Positions 38,071-45,780 of a DNA stretch of 64,000 bases are shown here, one piece after another. The notes beneath the pieces were generated by a model. That model was not told the DNA's origin. It did no database searches and was given only the letters and a program-made list of their open reading frames with translations. The DNA is from Lysobacter sp. TY2-98 (GTDB lineage Bacteria; Pseudomonadota; Gammaproteobacteria; Xanthomonadales; Xanthomonadaceae), in assembly GCF_003367355.1 (NCBI RefSeq), contig NZ_CP031413.1:1778921-1842920 (forward strand). The letters run 5' to 3'. The translations under genes were made by a program, and so were the position numbers. How positions within the stretch are numbered: position 1 is the first letter of the stretch; every line of letters starts with the position of its first letter.

Positions 38071-38440
38071 ATCCACTCCTGCGACCGCAGCTCCGCCGCG
38101 GCACGTGTCTGACGTTCGGGACGGCGGCGGAAGCGCCGGCCGTCGAGGTTAAGAACGGGATAGTTTGGCGGATCGGGCGGGGCGGCGCCAGCTGGGGTGG
38201 CGTTTTGCATGGACAGGCGCTGGCGTGTTCCATGGCCGCCAGGCCGGCCCCCGAGTTCCAACGCCCTGGGCGACACACGCCTCAGCGCTTCGGGATCGGC
38301 CAAGGATTCGCCGACGCGTCAGATATGCATCCGCCACTCGGAAGCGCACCGCGGCGGCGGGCGCGAACGCGAACGCGAAGCGGGTGTCATCCCGCGTGAC
38401 GACGCATTGGCAGCTGTCGCATGCGCATTTCCGTACGGCG
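38071..38440. other. Intergenic region upstream of tig
   Basis: 370 nt between tig and tRNA-Leu. It must carry the tig promoter, but I see no convincing -35/-10 pair. Short open frames here overlap tig or the tRNA genes and look like high-GC artefacts. No RNA gene recognised. Confidence 0.5.
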
Positions 38441-38525
38441 TGGTGCGAAAGGCGGGACTCGAACCCGCACGCCTTGCGGCGCTGGAACCTAAATCCAGTG
38501 CGTCTACCAATTCCGCCACTTTCGC
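38441..38525 (-). tRNA. tRNA-Leu (TAG)
   Basis: 85-nt class II tRNA with CCA encoded; acceptor GCGAAAG / CTTTCGC, anticodon stem-loop CTGGATTTAGGTTCCAG gives TAG, variable arm CGCCGCAAGGCG-like. Confidence 0.96.
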
Positions 38526-38550
38526 AACAACGGCAGGCGTCACCTGCCGC

Positions 38551-38585
38551 AAAAGAAAAAAGCACCCGGCGAACCGGGTGCTTTT
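38551..38585 (-). terminator. Intrinsic terminator after tRNA-Lys
   Basis: Twelve-bp stem AAAAGCACCCGG / CCGGGTGCTTTT with a TTCG loop on the minus strand, continuing into TTTTTTCTTTT. It separates tRNA-Lys from tRNA-Leu. Confidence 0.9.
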
Positions 38586-38590
38586 CAATT

Positions 38591-38666
38591 TGGTGGGCCG
38601 TCAAGGATTCGAACCTTGGACCTATTGATTAAGAGTCAACTGCTCTACCAACTGAGCTAACGGCCC
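38591..38666 (-). tRNA. tRNA-Lys (CTT)
   Basis: 76-nt tRNA with CCA encoded; acceptor GGGCCGT, anticodon stem-loop TTGACTCTTAATCAA gives CTT, T-arm CAAGGTTCGAATCCTTG. Confidence 0.96.
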
Positions 38667-38718
38667 GTGCTGCAAATCTTACCAGCTATCGCGATTCACG
38701 CAACCGCAACAGCGAAAC

Positions 38719-38796
38719 TGGGGTGGCTGAGGGGACTCGAACCCCCGACATCTGGAATCACAATCCAGTACTCTAACCAACTGAGCTACAGCCACC
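38719..38796 (-). tRNA. tRNA-His (GTG)
   Basis: 78-nt tRNA with CCA encoded. The acceptor has 8 bp, including the G-1:C73 pair specific to tRNA-His; anticodon stem-loop CTGGATTGTGATTCCAG gives GTG. Confidence 0.96.
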
Positions 38797-38903
38797 GTAG
38801 AACGTTTTTAGTGGCTGCAAACCGCAACAGCTCACCGGCATCTCACTATCGTAACGCGCGGCAGCGCGTTCATCTGCGCCGACGCTGGAACATCACCGCT
38901 GCG

Positions 38904-38980
38904 TGGCGCGCCCGGCAGGAATCGAACCTGCAACCACCGGCTTAGAAGGCCGGTGCTCTATCCGGTTGAGCTACGGGCGC
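38904..38980 (-). tRNA. tRNA-Arg (TCT)
   Basis: 77-nt tRNA with CCA encoded; acceptor GCGCCCG / CGGGCGC, anticodon stem-loop CCGGCCTTCTAAGCCGG gives TCT. Confidence 0.96.
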
Positions 38981-39023
38981 GTATTCCCGAGCAGTTCCGT
39001 GAGCAGGTCCGGCAGCGCCGGAA

Positions 39024-39100
<77 letters not shown>

Positions 39101-39218
39101 GCCGGACCTTCCGTCGCGCGCCAGCGCCGCGAAAGGGTGGGCATTCTCGACTGCGGCCGCCATCGTGTCAATGCGACCACTGGCGTGATCGCGACGCTAT
39201 GCTCGCTCGATCCCATCC

Positions 39219-39989
39219 ATGCGGAACGACCCGATGCGCAGCGGCAATCCAGCCCTCAAGCCATCCACCTTCCTCGACCTCGGCACCGGCGCACTGGTCG
39301 GTTCACCCGACCGCACGATGACGCTGAACGGCACCGTCCACCGGACGGCCATCCTCCTCATCCTTCTGGCCGGCGCGGCGATCTGGCCGTGGACGCGCTT
39401 CTTTGCCAATCCCGAGACCATGAACCCGCTGCCGTTCCTCGTCGCGGGCGGACTCGGCGGCTTCATCGTCGCGATGGTCACGATCTTCAAGAAGTCGTGG
39501 GCGCCGTACACGGCCCCCGTCTACGCTGTACTCGAAGGCCTGTTCATCGGCACGATCTCGGCGGTGTTCGAAGCGCGCTATCCGGGCATCGTGATCCAGG
39601 CGGTCGGGCTCACCTTCGGCACGCTCGCCGCGCTGCTGATGGCCTATCGCAGCGGCCTGATCCGCGCGACCGAGAACTTCAAACTCGGGATCGTCGCGGC
39701 CACGGGTGCGATCGCACTGCTCTACCTCGTCAACATCGTCGCGCGCCTGCTCGGCTTCTCGGGCCTCGGCTTCATCCACGAGAGCGGCACGATCGGCATC
39801 CTGTTCTCGCTGTTCGTCGTCGGCATTGCGGCATTGAATCTCGTGCTCGACTTCGACTTCATCGAGCAGGGCGTCGAACAGCGCGCGCCGAAGTACATGG
39901 AGTGGTACGGCGCATTCGGCCTGCTTGTGACACTGGTCTGGCTCTATCTCGAGATGCTGCGCCTGCTGTCGAAGCTTTCGCGACGCTGA
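39219..39989 (+). CDS. Bax inhibitor-1 / YccA-like membrane protein
   Basis: Predicted seven-helix inner-membrane protein of 256 aa, of the bacterial BaxI_1-type branch of the Bax inhibitor-1 family. Helices begin near residue 43 (TAILLILLAGAAIWPW) and continue through GGLGGFIVAMVTI, VYAVLEGLFIGTISAVFE, GLTFGTLAALLMAY, LYLVNIVARLLG, ILFSLFVVGIAALNLVLDFDFIEQG and LLVTLVWLYLEML. LDFDFIE carries the acidic residues typical of the family. Family proposed to conduct calcium; function here unknown. ATG 39234 is an alternative start. Confidence 0.88.
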   Translation: MRNDPMRSGNPALKPSTFLDLGTGALVGSPDRTMTLNGTVHRTAILLILLAGAAIWPWTRFFANPETMNPLPFLVAGGLGGFIVAMVTIFKKSWAPYTAPVYAVLEGLFIGTISAVFEARYPGIVIQAVGLTFGTLAALLMAYRSGLIRATENFKLGIVAATGAIALLYLVNIVARLLGFSGLGFIHESGTIGILFSLFVVGIAALNLVLDFDFIEQGVEQRAPKYMEWYGAFGLLVTLVWLYLEMLRLLSKLSRR

Positions 39990-40001
39990 TCCACCGCGCA
40001 T

Positions 40002-40030
40002 AAAAAGGGCCGCCTTTCGGCGGCCTTTTT
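40002..40030. terminator. Bidirectional intrinsic terminator
   Basis: Seven G/C pairs (GGCCGCC / GGCGGCC, TTTC loop) flanked by AAAAA and TTTTT. Ends the BI-1 gene (plus) and the isocitrate dehydrogenase gene (minus). Confidence 0.9.
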
Positions 40031-40049
40031 CTTTGCGGCAACGACACGG

Positions 40050-41057
40050 TCAGATGCGACGCGCGATCGCCTCGGCGAACGTGGTCGTCGTGCCGGTCCC
40101 ACCGAGATCCGGCGTCAGCGAGTCCTTCGCTTCGAGCGTCGCGATGATCGCCTTGCGCAGGCGTTCGGCCTCTTCGACCTTGCCGAGGTGGTCCAGCATC
40201 TGCGCGGCGCCAAGCAGCAGCGCGCACGGGTTGGCCTTGCCCTGCCCCGCGATATCCGGCGCGGTGCCGTGCACGGCTTCGAAGATCGCCGCGTCGGTGC
40301 CGATGTTCGCGCCCGGCGCAAGGCCGAGGCCGCCAACCAGGCCGGCGCAGAGGTCCGAAATGATGTCGCCGAACAGGTTCGTGGTGACGATGACGTCGAA
40401 CTGCTCCGGCTTCATGACCAGCTGCATGCAGCAGTTGTCCACGATCATCTCGTTGCATTCGATATCGGGATATTCCTGCGCGACGATGCGGGCCGTCTTG
40501 AGGAACAGGCCGGACGTCGACTTCAGGATGTTCGCCTTGTGCACGACGGTCACCTTCTTGCGACCGGTGCGGCGGGCGAGCTCGAACGCATAGCGCACAA
40601 TGCGCTCGGAGCCGCGGCGCGTGACCTTCTGCGTCAGCAGGGCGGTCTCGCCGTCTTCGCTCACCGACTGGCCTTCACCGATGTACGCGCCCTCGGTGTT
40701 CTCACGGACGGTGATCAGGTCGACACCCGATGCGAAGCGCGACTTGGTGTTCGGGAACGACTTGGCCGGACGCACATTGGCGTACAGGTCGAAGCGCTTG
40801 CGCAGCTCGACATTGATCGACGAGAAGCCCTCGCCGACGGGCGTGGTCAGCGGGCTCTTCAGCGCGATGCGGTTCTTGCGGATCGAGTCCATCGTGGCGG
40901 CCGGCAGCAGCTCGCCGGTCTTCTCGAAGGCGACGAGGCCGGCGTCGGCGAATTCGTAGGACAGGCCCAGGTTCATCGAGTCGAGAACCTTGAGCGTGGC
41001 ATCCATGATTTCCGGGCCGATGCCGTCGCCGCGGATGACCGTGATCGTTTGCGTCAT
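40050..41057 (-). CDS. NAD-dependent isocitrate dehydrogenase
   Basis: Beta-decarboxylating dehydrogenase of 335 aa, shorter than the 416-aa E. coli NADP enzyme and of the NAD-IDH/IMDH-like type. It has VIRGDGIGPEIM at the start, the isocitrate loop SSINVELRKRFDLYANVRP, ITVRENTEGAYIGEGQ and GDIISDLCAGLVGGLGLAPGANIG. In HGTAPDIAGQGKANP, Asp268-Ile269 occupy the places of Lys344-Tyr345 of the NADP enzyme, which points to NAD. Xanthomonas has a biochemically described enzyme of this class. Monocistronic. Confidence 0.9.
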   Translation of the reverse strand: MTQTITVIRGDGIGPEIMDATLKVLDSMNLGLSYEFADAGLVAFEKTGELLPAATMDSIRKNRIALKSPLTTPVGEGFSSINVELRKRFDLYANVRPAKSFPNTKSRFASGVDLITVRENTEGAYIGEGQSVSEDGETALLTQKVTRRGSERIVRYAFELARRTGRKKVTVVHKANILKSTSGLFLKTARIVAQEYPDIECNEMIVDNCCMQLVMKPEQFDVIVTTNLFGDIISDLCAGLVGGLGLAPGANIGTDAAIFEAVHGTAPDIAGQGKANPCALLLGAAQMLDHLGKVEEAERLRKAIIATLEAKDSLTPDLGGTGTTTTFAEAIARRI

Positions 41058-41178
41058 TTCTGATTTCCGGGAAATGGCGGCCGAACGTGGCTGTACGGCG
41101 CCGAATTGAGCCGCCCATTATGCCGAAGGCCCGGGTTCAGCGCCCGGGCCCTCGTCGCAAACGGCCGCCGTGCGCGGC

Positions 41179-41568
41179 TCAGCCGTGGTCGTGCGCGGCC
41201 GGTGCGCCCTCGCCCTGCTCCAGTCGGTCGAGGAAGTCGACGGCACGGCGCAGGTGCGGGATGACGATGGAGCCGCCCACCACCAGCCCGACCGAAAACG
41301 CCTCGAACATCTCGTCGCGATTGACGCCCGCTTCCTTGCACTGGGCGACGTGGTAGCTGATGCAGTCGTCGCAGCGCAGCACCATCGACGCGACCAGGCC
41401 CAGCAGCTCCTTGGTCTTCACGTCGAGCGCGCCGGCCTGGTAGGTCTGCGTGTCGAGCGCGAAGAAGCGGCGGACGACCTGGTTCGGCTCGGCGAGGATC
41501 CGCTCGTTCATGCGCTTGCGGAAGGCGGTGAACTCGGCGACGCGGTCCTTCTCGGTGCCGGTGCTCAT
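41179..41568 (-). CDS. Carboxymuconolactone decarboxylase (AhpD-like) family protein
   Basis: The 129-aa protein has the AhpD redox motif with exact spacing: Glu54, Cys66, Cys69, His73 (KTKELLGLV...LRCDDCISYHVAQC). AhpD proteins are disulphide reductases supporting alkyl hydroperoxide reductase; others in the family are lactone decarboxylases, but the CxxCxxxH favours redox. ATG 41568 overlaps the grxC stop by 4 nt, so both are made from one message. A longer frame upstream overlaps grxC and is not used. Confidence 0.9.
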   Translation of the reverse strand: MSTGTEKDRVAEFTAFRKRMNERILAEPNQVVRRFFALDTQTYQAGALDVKTKELLGLVASMVLRCDDCISYHVAQCKEAGVNRDEMFEAFSVGLVVGGSIVIPHLRRAVDFLDRLEQGEGAPAAHDHG

Positions 41569-41831
41569 GCGCGGCCCTCGAGCAGCGGCTCGAGCCCACC
41601 CTTGCGGTGCAGCGCGATCATGTCGTCGTAGCCGCCGACATGGGTCTCGTTGATGAAGATCTGCGGCACGCTGGTGCGGCCGGTCGTCGCCACCATCTTC
41701 TGCCGCTCGGCGGGATCCATGTCGATGCGGACTTCGGTCCACGTCTGGCCCTTGCTCTGCAGGAAGTTCTTCGCCGCCACGCAGTACGGGCAAACGGCGG
41801 TGGAATAGATGACGATGTTGGCGCTGCTCAA
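41565..41831 (-). CDS. grxC: Glutaredoxin 3
   Basis: Glutathione-dependent thiol-disulphide oxidoreductase, 88 aa, with active site Cys14-Pro-Tyr-Cys17 (STAVCPYCVAAK), the cis-Pro loop TSVPQIFIN and GGYDDMIALHRKGGLEPLL. I choose TTG 41831: GGGAG lies 7 nt upstream and the product aligns with E. coli GrxC from its first residues; no ATG or GTG is nearby in frame. Coupled to the AhpD-like gene. Confidence 0.93.
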   Translation of the reverse strand: MSSANIVIYSTAVCPYCVAAKNFLQSKGQTWTEVRIDMDPAERQKMVATTGRTSVPQIFINETHVGGYDDMIALHRKGGLEPLLEGRA

Positions 41832-42030
41832 GACGGTTCTCCCGGAGATCGACCGAACTATGGCTGCCCCTTCCCGGCATTTCCACCCCGGGCACTGGAA
41901 CACAGCGATGGAACGAACGGCCGTCGCGCGGGTCGAACCTGCGACTTAACACGCGATTCACGCCGTCCGGCCGCTACCGCGGCATGCTCGCGATGCGCGG
42001 CACGGGCCGCGCCCCCAGGGGACTTCCGCT

Positions 42031-43602
42031 TTGCGTCGCATCTCGCTGCTCACCGCTGCTCTCGTCGTCGCCCTCGGCGCGCTGCCTGTCGCCGCGCAGG
42101 AAAGCCGACTGCCGGACATCGGCTCGTCCGCGGGCGAACTGATCACGCCCGCACAGGAATCCGCCTACGGCGCGATGACGCTCGCACAGCTGCGTCATTA
42201 CGACTACGTGCTGGAAGACCCACTGATCGACAGCTGGCTGGACACGCTCGGACACCGCCTTGCCGGCGCCAGCGATGATGCGAAGCGCAGCTATACGTTC
42301 TTCATGCTGCGCGAGCGCGAGATCAACGCGTTCGCGACGTTGGGTGGCTACGTCGGCGTCAATTCCGGGCTGGTGCTCGCCGCCGATCGCGAGGACGAAG
42401 TCGCCGGCGTACTCGCGCACGAGATCTCGCACATCACGCAGCAGCACGTGCTGCGCGCCGTCGAAAAGCAGAAGCAGGACCAGTTGCCGACCTTGCTCGC
42501 CATGCTCGGCGCGATCGTGATCGCGCAGCAGGCCCACGGCAATTCAGCCGATGACGCCGCGCAAGCCGCGATGGTGACGGCGATGGGCCTGGCGCAGCAG
42601 CGCGCGATCAACTACACGCGCGCCAGCGAATCCGAGGCGGACCGCGTCGGCATGCAGGTGCTCGCGCGCAGTCATTTCGATCCGCGCGGCATGGCGGATT
42701 TCTTCAGCAAGCTGCAGGCGCGCATGCGCACCAACGAAGCGACCGCCGACGGCGAGAGCTACGACTACCTGCGCAGCCATCCGATGACGCTCACGCGCAT
42801 CACCGAAGCCAAGGAGCGCGCGGAACGCCTGCGCGCGCAGCCGACCTACAGCGGCAGCTTTGCCACGGACAATCCGCTGCTGCCCGGCGGTATGCGCGTC
42901 GACGCCAGCGCCGGTACCGGCCCGACCGGCCTGTTCGACTACGCCCGCGAGCGGCTGCGCGTCATGAGCGCGCCGACGCCGGTCGAGGCCGTGCACGAAT
43001 ACGACGGCCTGCGCCATTCGCGTGCGCTCAACGACGCCGAACAGTACGGGCTGGCTGTTGCCTATCTGCAGGCCGGTCAGGCGAAGTCGGCCCTGCCGCT
43101 GCTCACTGCCGTCACCGGCAAGCGTCCGGGCGACATCTGGCCACAGCTGGCCCTGGCCGAGGCCGAAGCCGCGACCGGCAACGGTGCCGACGCCGATGTG
43201 CGCTTCGAGGCGATGGTCAAAAAAGCGCCCACCAGCCCGGGGGTCGTGCTGACCTACGCCAAGGTGCTGGGCGAACGTGGCAGCGCGGCCGCCGGCAAGC
43301 GCGCGCAGGCGATCCTGCGGCCGCTGATGGCCACGCTGTCGGATGACCCGGTGTTCCAGCGCACCTTCGCGCGCGCCAGCGAACTGGCCGGTGACCCGGT
43401 CCGCGCGGGCGAAGCGCATGCCGAGGCCGCCTACCTCAGCGGCCGCCCCGAACTGGCGCTGGCCCAGCTGAACAACCTCAAGAAGCGCGACGACCTCGAC
43501 TACTACGCCCGTTCGCGCATCGACGCCCGCATTGCGGCGATCACCCCGACCGTGCTCGAGCTCAAACGCCAGGGCGTCCGCGACGACGACCTCAAGCGCT
43601 GA
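42031..43602 (+). CDS. bepA: BepA-like periplasmic M48 metalloprotease with TPR domain
   Basis: Periplasmic protease/chaperone for outer-membrane protein assembly quality control. The 523-aa precursor has a signal peptide cleaved after about VAA (residue 22), zinc site HEISH (His130, Glu131, His134) with the third ligand in SESEADRVG, and a helical TPR-type C-terminal half. The start is TTG 42031, after AGGGGA; no better start exists. E. coli BepA is 487 aa. Upstream 199 nt hold nothing recognised. Confidence 0.9.
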   Translation: MRRISLLTAALVVALGALPVAAQESRLPDIGSSAGELITPAQESAYGAMTLAQLRHYDYVLEDPLIDSWLDTLGHRLAGASDDAKRSYTFFMLREREINAFATLGGYVGVNSGLVLAADREDEVAGVLAHEISHITQQHVLRAVEKQKQDQLPTLLAMLGAIVIAQQAHGNSADDAAQAAMVTAMGLAQQRAINYTRASESEADRVGMQVLARSHFDPRGMADFFSKLQARMRTNEATADGESYDYLRSHPMTLTRITEAKERAERLRAQPTYSGSFATDNPLLPGGMRVDASAGTGPTGLFDYARERLRVMSAPTPVEAVHEYDGLRHSRALNDAEQYGLAVAYLQAGQAKSALPLLTAVTGKRPGDIWPQLALAEAEAATGNGADADVRFEAMVKKAPTSPGVVLTYAKVLGERGSAAAGKRAQAILRPLMATLSDDPVFQRTFARASELAGDPVRAGEAHAEAAYLSGRPELALAQLNNLKKRDDLDYYARSRIDARIAAITPTVLELKRQGVRDDDLKR

Positions 43603-43611
43603 TCTCCGCCG

Positions 43612-43629
43612 CTGTCACAGCGATGTAAC
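43612..43629 (+). promoter_or_regulatory. Candidate Pho box upstream of phoB
   Basis: CTGTCAC-AGCG-ATGTAAC: two 7-mers separated by 4 nt, resembling the PhoB site CTGTCAT-N4-CTGTCAT (the first 6/7, the second 4/7). It lies 28-45 nt before ATG 43657, fitting autoregulation of phoBR. Confidence 0.45.
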
Positions 43630-43656
43630 CAAACGGTAGTGTAGTGCCGGCATCCG

Positions 43657-44382
43657 ATGGACTCCGGTGGCCGCGTGCACAAACGCATCCTGATCGTCGA
43701 AGACGAGCCTGCGATCCGCGACATGGTCGCCTTCGCCCTGCGCAAGGGCGAGTTCGATCCGATCCATGCCGGCGACGCCCGGCAGGCGCAGGAAGCGATC
43801 GCCGACCGCGTCCCCGACCTGATCCTGCTCGACTGGATGCTGCCCGGCACCAGCGGCCTCGACCTCGCCCGCCGCTGGCGTCGCGAGGCGCTGACCCGCG
43901 AAGTCCCGATCATCATGCTCACCGCGCGCGGCGAGGAGAACGATCGCGTCGGCGGACTCGAAGCCGGCGTCGACGATTACGTCGTCAAGCCGTTTTCCGC
44001 CCGCGAACTGCTCGCCCGCATCCGCGCCGTGCTGCGACGCACCCGCGAGGACGACGAGGACGGCTCGATCACGGTCGGCACGCTGCGCATCGACGGGGCG
44101 GCGCATCGCGTGCTTGCCCGGTCGGATGCCGGCGAACAGCCCGTGCAGATCGGCCCAACCGAATACCGCCTGCTGCACTTCTTCATGACGCATCCCGACC
44201 GCGTGTACTCGCGATCGCAGCTGCTCGACCACGTCTGGGGCGGCTCGGTCTACGTCGAGGAACGCACGATTGACGTGCACATCCGCCGCCTGCGCAAGAC
44301 GCTGGAGCCGTTCGGCCTGGACGGCATGGTGCAGACCGTGCGCGGCGCGGGTTACCGGTTCTCCGCCTCGCCCGAACTCTGA
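43657..44382 (+). CDS. phoB: Phosphate regulon response regulator PhoB
   Basis: OmpR/PhoB-class transcription factor, 241 aa. The receiver domain has Glu-Asp-Glu acidic cluster ILIVEDEP, phosphorylatable Asp59 in [10 protein letters not shown], Thr in [10 protein letters not shown] and Lys in VVKPFSARE; the winged helix ends with [15 protein letters not shown] and [11 protein letters not shown] 43675 ([11 protein letters not shown]) is an alternative start giving Asp53. Followed by phoR after a short gap. Confidence 0.95.
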   Translation: MDSGGRVHKRILIVEDEPAIRDMVAFALRKGEFDPIHAGDARQAQEAIADRVPDLILLDWMLPGTSGLDLARRWRREALTREVPIIMLTARGEENDRVGGLEAGVDDYVVKPFSARELLARIRAVLRRTREDDEDGSITVGTLRIDGAAHRVLARSDAGEQPVQIGPTEYRLLHFFMTHPDRVYSRSQLLDHVWGGSVYVEERTIDVHIRRLRKTLEPFGLDGMVQTVRGAGYRFSASPEL

Positions 44383-44445
44383 GTCGTGGCGGCGGTGCGC
44401 CACGCCGCGGCCGGCCGACGGCCGTCGCCGTTTAGACTGCACGGC

Positions 44446-45780
44446 ATGACGTCCAGCGCCCGCTCCGCGTGGTTGCGCACGCTCGGTCTGGTCGGTGTGC
44501 CGACCGGCGCGGGCCTGCTGTGCGGCGCGATCGCGCATCGTCCGGAGCTCGGCCTGGCGATCGGCGCACTTGCCGCGGTGGGCTGGCAGATGTGGCGCAT
44601 CGCGAGCCTCGTCGCACGGCTGACGCAGGGGCGTCATGCGCGACCCGATGCCTCCGCCGACATCTACGGCGAGATCGAACGCCTGCTGCATCGTCGCCAG
44701 GCCAGCACGCGCCTGCGCAAGCGCCGTCTCGTCGGCATGCTGCGTGCGTATCGTGCCGCCGCGACCGTGCTGCCCGACGCGGTGATCGTCGTCGAGCGCG
44801 ACAGCCAGCGCATCGTCTGGTTCAACGAGGCCGGCACGACGCTGCTGGGCTTGCGCTATCCGAACGACATCGACGCCTCCGTCGTCGAGCGCCTGCCCGG
44901 CCTGCCGATGGCGTCGTGGCTCACGCGCGGCCGTCATGCGGAACCGCTGGAGATCGCGTCGCCGCTCAACGGCAACATCACGCTGAGCCTGCGTCTGCTG
45001 CCCTATTCCGACGAGCTCTGGCTGCTGGTCGCGCGCGACGTCAGCCGGCTGCTGCAGCTCGAGCAGATGCGCCGCGACTTCGTCGCCAACGTGTCGCACG
45101 AACTGCGCACGCCGCTCACCGTGCTGCACGGCTACCTCGACATGCTCGATCCGTCCGAGCAGCCCGAATGGGCACCGATGATCGCGGAGATGCAGCGCCA
45201 GTCGTCGCGGATGACGCAGCTGGTCGAAGACCTGCTGACGCTGTCGCGCCTCGAATCGCGCGTCGACCTGCCGTCGGAAGAAGTGATTCCGATGGCGGGC
45301 ATGCTCGCAGCGCTGCGCCGCGAAGCGCTGGCGCTGAGCCAGGGCCGCCACGAGATCGACGTCGACGATCGTGCGGACGTCGATCTGTTCGGGTCGCCGA
45401 AGGAACTGCACAGCGCGTTCTCGAACCTCGTCGCCAATGCGGTGCGCTACACGCCGGCGGGCGGTCGCATCCGCGTGACCTGGGAAACCGAGATCGACAT
45501 GGACGGCGCCACTGGCGCCGCGCTGTCGGTCACCGACACCGGCTACGGCATTCCCGCCGCGCACCTTCCCCGCATCACCGAACGCTTCTACCGGGTGTCG
45601 ACCAGTCGCTCGCGCGAGAGCGGCGGCACCGGCCTGGGGCTGTCCATCGCCAAACACGTGTTGAACCTCCACCAGGCGCGGCTCGACATCCGCAGCGACG
45701 TGGGTGTGGGCAGCACGTTCTCCTGTCATTTCGGCGCTGCGCGCGTGCGCGGGCGGCAGCCTCTGGAGCAGATCGCATGA
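44446..45780 (+). CDS. phoR: Phosphate regulon sensor kinase PhoR
   Basis: Membrane histidine kinase, 444 aa. It has N-terminal hydrophobic segments (about residues 8-50) without a large periplasmic domain, a PAS-like region (AVIVVERDSQRIVWFNEAG), the H-box DFVANVSHELRTPLTVLHGY and an HATPase domain with NLVANAVRYTP, DTGYGIP and GGTGLGLSIAKHV. Like E. coli PhoR it probably senses phosphate through PstB/PhoU, which are not encoded here. Start ATG 44446 fits; GTG 44386 would give an extra 20 residues. Stop overlaps ppk by 4 nt. Confidence 0.94.
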   Translation: MTSSARSAWLRTLGLVGVPTGAGLLCGAIAHRPELGLAIGALAAVGWQMWRIASLVARLTQGRHARPDASADIYGEIERLLHRRQASTRLRKRRLVGMLRAYRAAATVLPDAVIVVERDSQRIVWFNEAGTTLLGLRYPNDIDASVVERLPGLPMASWLTRGRHAEPLEIASPLNGNITLSLRLLPYSDELWLLVARDVSRLLQLEQMRRDFVANVSHELRTPLTVLHGYLDMLDPSEQPEWAPMIAEMQRQSSRMTQLVEDLLTLSRLESRVDLPSEEVIPMAGMLAALRREALALSQGRHEIDVDDRADVDLFGSPKELHSAFSNLVANAVRYTPAGGRIRVTWETEIDMDGATGAALSVTDTGYGIPAAHLPRITERFYRVSTSRSRESGGTGLGLSIAKHVLNLHQARLDIRSDVGVGSTFSCHFGAARVRGRQPLEQIA

